The notes under the pieces are model-generated. The model saw only the letters and a list, made by a program, of their open reading frames with translations, did no database searches and had not been told where the DNA came from. Below are positions 23,038 through 30,505 of a stretch of DNA of 64,000 bases, one piece after another. The translations under genes were made by a program, and so were the position numbers. Position 1 is the stretch's first letter, and the number at the start of each line of letters is the position of its first letter. Origin of the DNA: Casp-actino8 sp964614655 (GTDB taxonomy: Bacteria > Actinomycetota > Acidimicrobiia > Acidimicrobiales > Ilumatobacteraceae); contig CAZTPF010000008.1 in assembly GCA_964614655.1 (NCBI GenBank), forward strand, positions 1 to 64,000, read 5' to 3'.

Positions 23038-25077
23038 GTGACCGACCAGACTCCAGCGACCTCGACCGACAAGTCCCCGCACACCGCGCTCGCCACGTCG
23101 TTGCTCGACGGATTCGTGCAGGCCGGCAGTCCCGTGGTGTCACCCGACGGACGGCTCGTCGCCTTCGTGGTCACACGTGTCGACCACGGGAAGAACAAGT
23201 ACGTCTCGCAGGTGTGGCTCGGATCGACCGACGGCTCGCTCAACCCGTCACCGTTGACGTCGGGCGATCCCGGCGAGTCCCAGCCGTCGTGGTCACCCGA
23301 CGGACGACACCTCGCCTTCGTGTCCGGTCGAGAAGGTGCCCAAGGAGCGAAGAAGGGTGAGCGGACTCTTCACGTGATCCCGGTGTCGACCCCGGGCGAG
23401 ACCCGAACGATCGCCGTGCGCAAGGACGGCCTCGACGCACCGGCGTGGTCTCCCGATGGGCGCTGGATCGCCTTTGCGTCACGAGTACCCGACGAGCGCT
23501 ACTCAGCCGAGGACGAGTCGTGGCAGTCCCCGCGTCGCATCGACACCTTCTTCACGCGCCTCAACGGCGAGGACTTCGTGTTCGATCGACCGAACCACCT
23601 GTGGGTGGTGCCGGCCGACGGCACCGGAACACCGCGGGACCTCACACCTGGTCCGCATCAGATCGGCGATTTCTCGTGGCACGCCGACTCCACTGGCCTC
23701 GTGTTCTCGTCGGCCCGTCACGACGACTGGGACCGCGATCTTTCGAACGATCTCTTCGTCGTCGACCTCGGCGGCGACATCCGAGCGCTGACCGAACGGA
23801 CCGGCGTGTATTCGCATCCGTCGGTGTCACCGGACGGTCGACGAGTGGCGTTCCTCGGCCACGACGACGCGAGCACGTATCCGCAGAACGTTCGAGTGGG
23901 CGTGATCGATCTCACGACGCGCACGAAGATCTGGGTCTCCGAAGATCTCGATCGCACCTTCGAGACCACGGTCGGCAACGTCGCGCCGGTCTGGGAGTCC
24001 GACACCTCGATCCTTGCGACCGCCGAGGACGCCGGCGAGTGCCATCTCTTCCGACTCGATGCGACGGGATCAGTGCCGCCGGTCGCCGTGACGTCGGGTG
24101 CTCGATGCGTGAAGGCCTTCGACGCCGCCACCGGTTCGATCGCCGCCGCCGTCACCCACGTGACCCGTCCGGCCGAGATCCACGTGTGGCGAAACGGCAC
24201 CGAGACCGTGATCACCGACGTGAGCCGGGAGTACGTGAAGACCGTCGAGCCGGTCGGCTGGGAGCGGTTCTCGGTTCCCGTCGCTCGCCCGACATCGGGT
24301 GTCGATCCGCACATCGACGCCTGGATCGTGCGTCCGAAGAACTTCGACCCCGCTTCGAAGTATCCGGTGATCCTGAACGTGCACGGCGGACCGCACACCC
24401 AGTACGGCGAGGCCTACTTCGACGAGTTCCAGGCTCAGGCCGCGGCCGGTTTCGTCGTGGTCGCCTGCAACCCGCGCGGTTCGTCGGGTCGTGAAGAGGC
24501 GTGGGGACAAGCGATTCTCGGCCCGAAGCACCCGAAGCGCCCCGGTACCGGATGGGGTGCCGCCGACTTCGAGGACGTCGTCAGTGTTCTCGACGCAGCC
24601 CTCGATCGCTACGAGTTCTGCGACCGATCTCGAGTAGGGATGCAGGGCGGAAGCTACGGCGGATACATGGCGACACTGCTCGCCGCTCGACACGGAGGAC
24701 GGCTGCGAACCGTGTGCACCGAACGTTCGGTCAACAATCTCCTCACCGAGGAGTGGTCGAGCGACATCGGCACCATGTTCCGCGTCGAACACGGCCCCGA
24801 TCCGGTGGAGGATCCAGCCGAGTATCTCCGTATGTCACCCAGCACTCTCGCCCGCGACATCGACGTCCCGGTGTTGATCGTGCACAGCGAGAACGATCTT
24901 CGCTGCCCCATCAGTCAGGCCGAGGAACTCTTCGTCACTCTTCGTCTGCTCGACAAAGAAGTGGTCTTCTACCGATTCCCGGCCGAGACCCACGAACTCT
25001 CGCGGGCCGGATCGCCCGTACATCGCCGTCAGCGATTCGAGATCATTCTCGATTGGTTCACCGAAAAGCTCACCTGA
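23038..25077 (+). CDS. S9-family prolyl oligopeptidase/acylaminoacyl-peptidase
   Basis: About 679 aa serine peptidase with no signal peptide, so cytosolic. The N-terminal half is a beta-propeller with repeated SPDG blades (VSPDGRLVAFV, WSPDGRHLAF, WSPDGRWIAF, VSPDGRRVAF). The C-terminal alpha/beta-hydrolase domain has GGSYGGYMA (nucleophile), HSENDLRCP (Asp) and ETHELSR (His). It would trim short peptides. The GTG at 23038 fits the leaderless pattern and removes an unlikely N-terminal extension that would overlap the divergent LLM gene. Confidence 0.92.
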   Translation: MTDQTPATSTDKSPHTALATSLLDGFVQAGSPVVSPDGRLVAFVVTRVDHGKNKYVSQVWLGSTDGSLNPSPLTSGDPGESQPSWSPDGRHLAFVSGREGAQGAKKGERTLHVIPVSTPGETRTIAVRKDGLDAPAWSPDGRWIAFASRVPDERYSAEDESWQSPRRIDTFFTRLNGEDFVFDRPNHLWVVPADGTGTPRDLTPGPHQIGDFSWHADSTGLVFSSARHDDWDRDLSNDLFVVDLGGDIRALTERTGVYSHPSVSPDGRRVAFLGHDDASTYPQNVRVGVIDLTTRTKIWVSEDLDRTFETTVGNVAPVWESDTSILATAEDAGECHLFRLDATGSVPPVAVTSGARCVKAFDAATGSIAAAVTHVTRPAEIHVWRNGTETVITDVSREYVKTVEPVGWERFSVPVARPTSGVDPHIDAWIVRPKNFDPASKYPVILNVHGGPHTQYGEAYFDEFQAQAAAGFVVVACNPRGSSGREEAWGQAILGPKHPKRPGTGWGAADFEDVVSVLDAALDRYEFCDRSRVGMQGGSYGGYMATLLAARHGGRLRTVCTERSVNNLLTEEWSSDIGTMFRVEHGPDPVEDPAEYLRMSPSTLARDIDVPVLIVHSENDLRCPISQAEELFVTLRLLDKEVVFYRFPAETHELSRAGSPVHRRQRFEIILDWFTEKLT

Positions 25078-25080
25078 CCC

Positions 25081-25124
25081 GACGACATTCCGTCGTCATT
25101 CGGCTCGCTGTCACTCGGCGAGCC
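25081..25124. terminator. Two adjacent hairpins between convergent genes, candidate bidirectional terminator
   Basis: GACGAC-N5-GTCGTC (25081-25097) followed by GGCTCGC-N9-GCGAGCC (25102-25124). The second includes the nudC stop in its loop. There is no T-tract on either strand, so intrinsic function is uncertain. Confidence 0.35.
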
Positions 25125-25917
25125 AATGATCGATCAGTTTGCGGGCGATCGAGATTCCGGGCGGGATGGGTGGCAAGTCGTCCTTGCGATACCAGTTCGC
25201 TTCGACGATCTCGCTCGGATCGCAGACGATGTCGCCGCTCACCCATTCGGCGCGAAAACCGAGCATCAGACTGTGCGGGAACGGCCACGGCTGACTGCCG
25301 AGGTAGCGCACACGATCGACGACCACACCGACTTCTTCGCGTACCTCTCGGATCACCGCCCCTTCCAATGTCTCGCCAGGTTCGACGAAGCCGGCCAGAC
25401 ACGAGAACATCGGCATCCGGAACTGAACACCGCGGGCGAGCAACGCTTCTTGATCGGGGCCGGGTTCGCCGCGGGTCACGAGCGTGATCATCGCCGGTGC
25501 CAGTCGGGGGAACGCCATGTGTCCGCACGACGGACACCGCATGGCACGTTCGTTGTGTGCCAGTTCGGTCGGCGTGCCGCACCGACCGCAGAAGCGATGC
25601 GTCCGCGCCCAGTCGACGATCTGAACGGCGCGTCCGGCCGCGAGCCATTCGTCCTCCGTAGTTCGGCCGAACAGACTGAAGAGATCGAGTGCGGCGCCGT
25701 CGGACGGGTCGAGCGCGAGGTCGGACGGAACGTCGACTCCCCAATAGGCCCGACCGTCGAGAACACCGAGGAAGTGTCGACTCCAGTCGGATGACACCTG
25801 TTCGTCGTGGATCCAGACCCTCGACTCCACGACGTGGACGTACAAGTGACCGTCCACGTCGGACGGAGGAACGATGGCGGGCTGGAAGCGGCTGATACGG
25901 CTGATCGACTCGGGCAC
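25111..25917 (-). CDS. nudC: NAD(+) diphosphatase / RNA de-NADding Nudix hydrolase
   Basis: 268 aa. Zinc ribbon CGRCGTPTE with CPSCG (about residues 109-135), Nudix box GFVEPGETLEGAVIREVREEVGV (about 180-202) and the NudC-specific SQPWPFPHSLM (about 217-227). It splits NAD(H) to NMN and AMP and can remove NAD caps from RNA. Start GTG 25917 with CACACT 6 nt upstream, a weaker -10. Divergent from the thiolase gene with promoters only a few nt apart. Confidence 0.92.
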   Translation of the reverse strand: MPESISRISRFQPAIVPPSDVDGHLYVHVVESRVWIHDEQVSSDWSRHFLGVLDGRAYWGVDVPSDLALDPSDGAALDLFSLFGRTTEDEWLAAGRAVQIVDWARTHRFCGRCGTPTELAHNERAMRCPSCGHMAFPRLAPAMITLVTRGEPGPDQEALLARGVQFRMPMFSCLAGFVEPGETLEGAVIREVREEVGVVVDRVRYLGSQPWPFPHSLMLGFRAEWVSGDIVCDPSEIVEANWYRKDDLPPIPPGISIARKLIDHWLAE

Positions 25918-25923
25918 CCTGGA

Positions 25924-25929
25924 AGTGTG
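25924..25929 (-). promoter_or_regulatory. Possible -10 box for nudC
   Basis: CACACT on the minus strand, 6 nt before the GTG at 25917; it lacks the first T of TAnnnT. A better box, TACGGT, lies 6 nt further upstream. Confidence 0.35.
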
Positions 25930-25933
25930 ACCG

Positions 25934-25939
25934 TAGGAT
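25934..25939 (+). promoter_or_regulatory. -10 box of leaderless promoter for the thiolase gene
   Basis: TAGGAT with 7 nt to the ATG at 25947. The upstream ATG at 25938 overlaps the box and is rejected. Confidence 0.6.
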
Positions 25940-25946
25940 GCCCCTC

Positions 25947-27140
25947 ATGTCGAACTCCTCCGCACGTCAGGTCGTCATCGTCGAAGCCGTCCGCACTCCG
26001 GTCGGACGCAAGAACGGTGGTCTCTCGACCCTTCACCCCGCCGAACTCCTGGGCCTGGTCCAAAAAGAGGTGATTCGCCGCACCGGTATCGACCCGGCGG
26101 TCGTCGAGCAGGTCGTCGGTGGAAACGTGAGCCAGGTCGGCGCTCAGAGCTTCAACATCACTCGTACGTCGTGGCTGTCGGCCGGACTCCCCTTGTCGAC
26201 CGCCTGCACGACGGTCGACACCCAGTGCGGCTCGAGTCAGCAGGCCACCGGACTCGCTGCGTCGCTCGTGGCATCGGGTGTGGTCGACGTGGCCATGGCC
26301 TGCGGTGTCGAATCGATGAGTCGTGTGCCGATCGGCAGCAACTCCTCGAAGGCTCTCGGTCTCGGCGTGCCGGTGCCGAAGTCGTACTTCGAGCAGTACG
26401 AATTCACGTCGCAGTTCGAAGGTGCCGAGCGCATCGCCGACAAGTGGAACATCACCCGCGCCGACACCGACGCCTTCGGACTCGAGTCCCAGGAACGAGC
26501 CGCCCGCGCGTGGGCCGAAGGGCGATTCGACGGTCAGTTCATCGAGGTCGACGCGCCCGATCTCGACGAGGACGGCAAGCCCACCGGCACCACGCACCGC
26601 GTGTCGCGTGACGAAGGAATCCGCGAGACCACGCTCGAGAAGTTGGCGACGTTGAAGCCGGTCGCACGCGAGAACGGCGTCCACACCGCCGGCAACTCGT
26701 CTCAGATCTCCGACGGAGCGGCGGCCATTCTCATGATGACGGCCGAGAAGGCTGCCGAGCTCGGCCTCACACCCCGTGCGCGAGTGGTCGACAGCTGTCT
26801 CGTCGGCGTCGATCCGGTGCTCATGCTCACCGGCCCGATCGACGCCACCGAGCGTCTCCTCGAGCGGAACGGACTCACCATCGATCAGATCGACACGTTC
26901 GAGATCAACGAGGCCTTCGCCTCGGTCGTCCTCGCCTGGGCCAAGGCCGTCGGCGCCGATCTGGCTCGCACCAATCCCAACGGCGGGGCCATCGCCCTCG
27001 GCCACCCTCTCGGTGGAACCGGAGCGATCCTCATGACGAAGGCCCTCTACGAACTCGAGCGCACGGGCGGGCGGTACGGCCTCGTCTCGATGTGTTGTGG
27101 TGGCGGTCTCGGCACCGGCACGCTGATCGAACGCATCTGA
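25947..27140 (+). CDS. Acetyl-CoA C-acyltransferase (thiolase II family)
   Basis: About 397 aa. Nucleophilic Cys in VDTQCGSSQQA (about residue 92), His in NEAFASV and GGAIALGHPLGGTGA, and second Cys in MCCGGGLGTG. All four thiolase motifs are intact, unlike the Ltp2-like protein at 7633. It would cleave 3-ketoacyl-CoA (beta-oxidation) or condense acetyl-CoA. Monocistronic, 14 nt before the nuclease lipoprotein start. Confidence 0.93.
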   Translation: MSNSSARQVVIVEAVRTPVGRKNGGLSTLHPAELLGLVQKEVIRRTGIDPAVVEQVVGGNVSQVGAQSFNITRTSWLSAGLPLSTACTTVDTQCGSSQQATGLAASLVASGVVDVAMACGVESMSRVPIGSNSSKALGLGVPVPKSYFEQYEFTSQFEGAERIADKWNITRADTDAFGLESQERAARAWAEGRFDGQFIEVDAPDLDEDGKPTGTTHRVSRDEGIRETTLEKLATLKPVARENGVHTAGNSSQISDGAAAILMMTAEKAAELGLTPRARVVDSCLVGVDPVLMLTGPIDATERLLERNGLTIDQIDTFEINEAFASVVLAWAKAVGADLARTNPNGGAIALGHPLGGTGAILMTKALYELERTGGRYGLVSMCCGGGLGTGTLIERI

Positions 27141-27154
27141 TCCCACATTCGGCC

Positions 27155-27658
27155 GTGGCCGACCGACGACTTCTGCACGTTCTCATCGCCGTCGTCTGCC
27201 TCGTCGCCTGTTCGACACCTCCCGAGTTCCCCGCGGGAGCCAACGGTGAGGTCGTCGGACATGTCGACGGCGACACACTCGATGTCGTCTTCGCCGTCGA
27301 CGGCCGAGCGGTCGTCGAACGGATCCGACTCATCGGTATCGACACGCCCGAGACCAAGAAACCCGGAACACCGATCGAGTGCTACGGGCCGGAGGCCTCG
27401 CGTCGGCTGGCCGAACTCCTACCCCTCGGCACGTTCGTCGACGTCGTCCGCGACGCCGAGACTCGTGACGACTACGACCGATTGCTCGCCTACGTGTACC
27501 GGGCCGCCGATCGACTGCTCGTGAACGAAACCCTGGTTCGCGAAGGGTTCGCCCGCACCCTCTTCATTCCGCCGAACACCGGTCTCGAATCCGAGATACG
27601 CGGCGCCGAACGCCAGGCCCGAACCGAGGGTCGGGGTCTGTGGTCGGCCTGCTCCTGA
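27155..27658 (+). CDS. Staphylococcal-nuclease-like lipoprotein
   Basis: About 167 aa. Starting at GTG 27155 gives a lipoprotein signal VADRRLLHVLIAVVCLVAC with lipobox LVAC. The SNase fold follows: VDGDTLDVVF, RLIGIDTPETK (catalytic Arg and Asp), DAETRDDYDRLLAYVY and GFARTLFIPPN. It is expected to be an outward-facing, calcium-dependent nuclease attached to the membrane. CACATT lies 5 nt upstream of the start, a weak -10 candidate. Confidence 0.85.
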   Translation: MADRRLLHVLIAVVCLVACSTPPEFPAGANGEVVGHVDGDTLDVVFAVDGRAVVERIRLIGIDTPETKKPGTPIECYGPEASRRLAELLPLGTFVDVVRDAETRDDYDRLLAYVYRAADRLLVNETLVREGFARTLFIPPNTGLESEIRGAERQARTEGRGLWSACS

Positions 27659-27668
27659 CGACGAGAGG

Positions 27669-27674
27669 TAGCGT
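27669..27674 (+). promoter_or_regulatory. -10 box of leaderless promoter for the YdjC-like gene
   Basis: TAGCGT with 6 nt to the GTG at 27681. Confidence 0.6.
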
Positions 27675-27680
27675 GAACCC

Positions 27681-28517
27681 GTGACCGAACTCGCCGAACG
27701 TCTCGGCTACGAATCCGACGCACGCTTGGTGATCGTGTCGTGCGACGATCTCGGTTCGTGCCATGCCGCCAACGTCGGCGTGTATCGAGCACTACGTGAC
27801 GGTCTCGCCACGTGCGCATCGGTGATGGTGCCGGCCCCGTGGGCCCGTCACGCCGCTCTCGAGTACTCCGGCGAAGACATCGGCGTGCACCTCACGTTGA
27901 ACGCCGAGCATCCGGCCTATCGATGGGGTCCGATCACCCATTCGCCATCGCTCTTGTCGGGTGACGGAGGCTTCCCTCGCGACATCGACGACCTGTGGGA
28001 ACACGCTGATCCGGCCGAGGTGCGCCGTGAATGCCGGGCGCAGATCGAGCGCGCGATCCTCTGGGGCTTCGACGTGACCCACCTCGCACCGCACCTCACG
28101 GCGATCACGCTGCGACCCGAGTTCTTCGACGTCTACCTCGATCTGGCCGTGGAGTTCGCGCTGCCGATCCGATTGCCGTCGACCATCACCGAAGCCCAGG
28201 CCGGCTTCCCGTTCCGTCGTCTGGCCGCCGACGAAGGCGTGCTCTTTCCCGATCACTTCGATCACGACTGGTCGGCTGGTAGTCGGGCCCGGGTTCGGCG
28301 AGCGTTCCAGGATCTGCGACCAGGAGTCACCGAGATCCACGTGCAACCGGTGATCGACACCGCCGAAGTGCGCGCCCTCGCCGGCTCGGCGGCCGACGGC
28401 TGGGTCGACGATCTCGATCTGGTGGCCGACGACGGCGAACTTCGACGTCTGGTCGACGAGTCGGGCGCGATCCTGATCGGGTACCGCCGACTGCGCGACG
28501 CCATGCGCGCCGCCTGA
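27681..28517 (+). CDS. YdjC/ChbG-family carbohydrate deacetylase
   Basis: 278 aa. The metal site is visible as SCDDLGSCHAAN (Asp pair at the strand end), VHLTLNAEH and THLAPHLTAI. Members remove N-acetyl groups from chito-oligosaccharides or similar sugars; the exact substrate is not readable. Convergent with the SCP2/Mca operon, 14 nt apart. The GTG start follows the leaderless pattern. Confidence 0.82.
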   Translation: MTELAERLGYESDARLVIVSCDDLGSCHAANVGVYRALRDGLATCASVMVPAPWARHAALEYSGEDIGVHLTLNAEHPAYRWGPITHSPSLLSGDGGFPRDIDDLWEHADPAEVRRECRAQIERAILWGFDVTHLAPHLTAITLRPEFFDVYLDLAVEFALPIRLPSTITEAQAGFPFRRLAADEGVLFPDHFDHDWSAGSRARVRRAFQDLRPGVTEIHVQPVIDTAEVRALAGSAADGWVDDLDLVADDGELRRLVDESGAILIGYRRLRDAMRAA

Positions 28518-28531
28518 TCGGATCGCCGGGC

Positions 28532-28762
28532 TCAGGACTCGGCGAGCAGTGCGTCGAGACGCCGGCGTGTCTCGCCCGACGAGAGTTCGTCGAAGAGCGG
28601 CCCGGTGGGCCCGGTCGACTTCAGCTTGCCGAGCATGAACGCCACCGACGGATCGAGTGATGCGTCGGCTGCTGCGACGGTGACGATCACGTCGGCATCG
28701 TCGGAACCGCCGACTCGCTCGTCCTTCTTGCCGAGCACGAGTCGATACTGGACGGCGCTCAC
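28532..28762 (-). CDS. Short SCP2-like protein coupled to Mca
   Basis: 76 aa, starting at GTG 28762 that overlaps the Mca stop (GTGA). The core DADVIVTVAAADASLDPSVAFMLGKLKSTG matches the lipid-binding half of SCP2 sterol-carrier domains (strand, Asp-x-x-VAFMxGKLK). A full SCP2 domain is about 100 aa, so this is a reduced form. A small accessory or lipid/CoA-binding role is possible. The family call rests on that one motif. Confidence 0.6.
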   Translation of the reverse strand: MSAVQYRLVLGKKDERVGGSDDADVIVTVAAADASLDPSVAFMLGKLKSTGPTGPLFDELSSGETRRRLDALLAES

Positions 28763-29739
28763 GACGTCACCGCCGACGACGGGTCGACGAGACGGCTCGG
28801 CGGCTCGGCGCCGTCGGGCAGGTCGAGAACGCGGGCGATCCCGGCGAAGAGATCGGTCTCGACCTCGGTCTCGGCCGGACCGCCGACGGTCGATCGGGCG
28901 AGAATCCAGTCCTCGTACGGGTAGACGTCGGCCAGTTCGTCGTCGCTCAACCCGAACCACCAGGGTTCGTTCGGATCGACCTGAGTGGCGTGGGCGCGCA
29001 GGGCGCCGGTACGAGCCCAGAGGAACTCGCCGATGTGCAGACGCGTCGTGATCCGATCGTCGTGACTCGGACGCGCCAACCATTTCTCGTCGAATGGCGA
29101 CGAACCGGTCCGGGCGAGCATCGCCTCGTGGACGAGAATCATGCGAGTCTTCGACCACACGGTGTAGTACAGCTTCGAAGGCTGGAAGACCGGCCCGGCC
29201 CAGGGGTACCACGTGGGATCTCCGGCCCGTTCGAACGCCAGAACCGACACGTCGTGAACCTTCACGTGATCGGGGTGCGGGTAACCACGCTGATCGTCGT
29301 TGTAGGTGATCAGAACTTGGGGCCGCGTACGTCGAATGACGGTCACGAGTCGGCCGACCGCTTCGTCGAGTTCGGCCCGGTGGAACGAGGCCGGATCGTC
29401 GTTGGCCGGCGAGTCGAGCATCCCCGAATCGCGGTAGCCCAACATCACCACCTCGTCGAAACCGATGATGCGTGCCGACTCGGCGAGTTCACCGGGTCGG
29501 ATCCGCGCCATGACGTCGCGCTCTTCTTCGGCGGTGAGTCCGTGAAAGGGTTGGCCGGGTTCGCGCAGACCCGGATTCTGCAGATCGCCTTCTTCGCCAC
29601 CCGTGCAGCACACGAGAACGGTGCGCACTCCGGCACGGTGGTACGCGGCGAGCGTGGGAGCGCCTTTCGACGCTTCGTCGTCGGGGTGAGCGTGAACCGT
29701 GAGGACGCAGAGGTCGTCCGTCGGTCGCTTTGCTCGCAT
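28759..29739 (-). CDS. mca: Mycothiol S-conjugate amidase (PIG-L deacetylase family)
   Basis: About 326 aa. The zinc motif VHAHPDDEASKGA (about residues 14-26) has the SKGA continuation characteristic of Mca, with CCTGGEEGD, YRDSGM and the second His motif GYPHPDHVKVHD. Mca cleaves mycothiol-xenobiotic conjugates to mercapturic acids and glucosaminyl-inositol, and mycothiol is restricted to Actinobacteria. The start is fixed by TAGCGT 7 nt before the ATG at 29739. MshB is the nearest alternative, but the sequence favours Mca. Confidence 0.87.
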   Translation of the reverse strand: MRAKRPTDDLCVLTVHAHPDDEASKGAPTLAAYHRAGVRTVLVCCTGGEEGDLQNPGLREPGQPFHGLTAEEERDVMARIRPGELAESARIIGFDEVVMLGYRDSGMLDSPANDDPASFHRAELDEAVGRLVTVIRRTRPQVLITYNDDQRGYPHPDHVKVHDVSVLAFERAGDPTWYPWAGPVFQPSKLYYTVWSKTRMILVHEAMLARTGSSPFDEKWLARPSHDDRITTRLHIGEFLWARTGALRAHATQVDPNEPWWFGLSDDELADVYPYEDWILARSTVGGPAETEVETDLFAGIARVLDLPDGAEPPSRLVDPSSAVTS

Positions 29740-29746
29740 GGACCAC

Positions 29747-29752
29747 ACGCTA
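29747..29752 (-). promoter_or_regulatory. -10 box of leaderless promoter for mca
   Basis: TAGCGT on the minus strand, 7 nt before the ATG at 29739; divergent from 29784-29789. Confidence 0.6.
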
Positions 29753-29783
29753 CTGCCGACACCAATCGAGCACCGGAGCCCAA

Positions 29784-29789
29784 TAGCGT
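29784..29789 (+). promoter_or_regulatory. -10 box of leaderless promoter for the PEBP lipoprotein gene
   Basis: TAGCGT with 7 nt to the GTG at 29797. Another in-frame GTG (29788) overlaps the box and is less likely. Confidence 0.6.
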
Positions 29790-29796
29790 GTCGCTC

Positions 29797-30459
29797 GTGA
29801 CGTTCGAAGCACGAGTCGGCCGTGTCGTCCGACGTTCCGCGGTGGCTGTCGCGATCGTGTCGATCGTCGCCTGCTCGTCGGACGGCCGCGAGATGGCGCC
29901 TCCCCGCCCCGATCAAGTGCAGACCATCATCGACGGCACCACGGCACCGCCCCTGATCGACGGGTCGCTCGAACTTCCCGAGACGGCGGTCGAGATCTTC
30001 TCCCTGACCGCGCCGTGGAACGATGGTCAGCCGATCCCGACCGATCACACCTGCTCGGGGGACGGCGTGTCACCGCCCCTCGTGTGGTCGGGGGCGCCGA
30101 TCGAGACCCAGTCGTTCGCGCTGGTGGTGACCGATCTCGACGCCAACGGGCCGACCGGTGATCCACTCGTGCAGTGGGTGGTCGCCAACATCGACCCCTT
30201 CGTGAGCACGCTCGGGACCGGTGGGGCCGTACCCGGTGCGATCGAGGGTGTGAACGATCTGGGCCGACCCGACGTTCCGATCGTCGGCTGGTCTCCCCCC
30301 TGTCCACCGAGTGGCGAGACCCACTCGTACTCGTTCACCCTCCACGCTCTCAGCCAGCGGCTCGACCTTCTCGACGGCACACCAGGCGCCGATCTGATCC
30401 GCGCCATCGAGCTGTCGTCACTGGCCTCGGCCGGTCTGACCGGGACCGTCACCAGCTGA
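29797..30459 (+). CDS. PEBP-family (YbhB/YbcL) lipoprotein
   Basis: About 220 aa. Signal peptide VTFEARVGRVVRRSAVAVAI followed by lipobox IVAC. The PEBP fold carries DHTCSGDGVSPPLVWSGAP, VVTDLDANGPTGDPLVQWVVANI and PPCPPSGETHSYSFTLHAL, with the conserved Asp/His anion pocket. YbhB-like proteins bind phosphorylated or lipid ligands without known catalysis. Role here unknown. Confidence 0.86.
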   Translation: MTFEARVGRVVRRSAVAVAIVSIVACSSDGREMAPPRPDQVQTIIDGTTAPPLIDGSLELPETAVEIFSLTAPWNDGQPIPTDHTCSGDGVSPPLVWSGAPIETQSFALVVTDLDANGPTGDPLVQWVVANIDPFVSTLGTGGAVPGAIEGVNDLGRPDVPIVGWSPPCPPSGETHSYSFTLHALSQRLDLLDGTPGADLIRAIELSSLASAGLTGTVTS

Positions 30460-30505
30460 CCACCCTCCGCGTTCGACCGACCACCCCGTGCCACACTGAC
30501 GGGAG

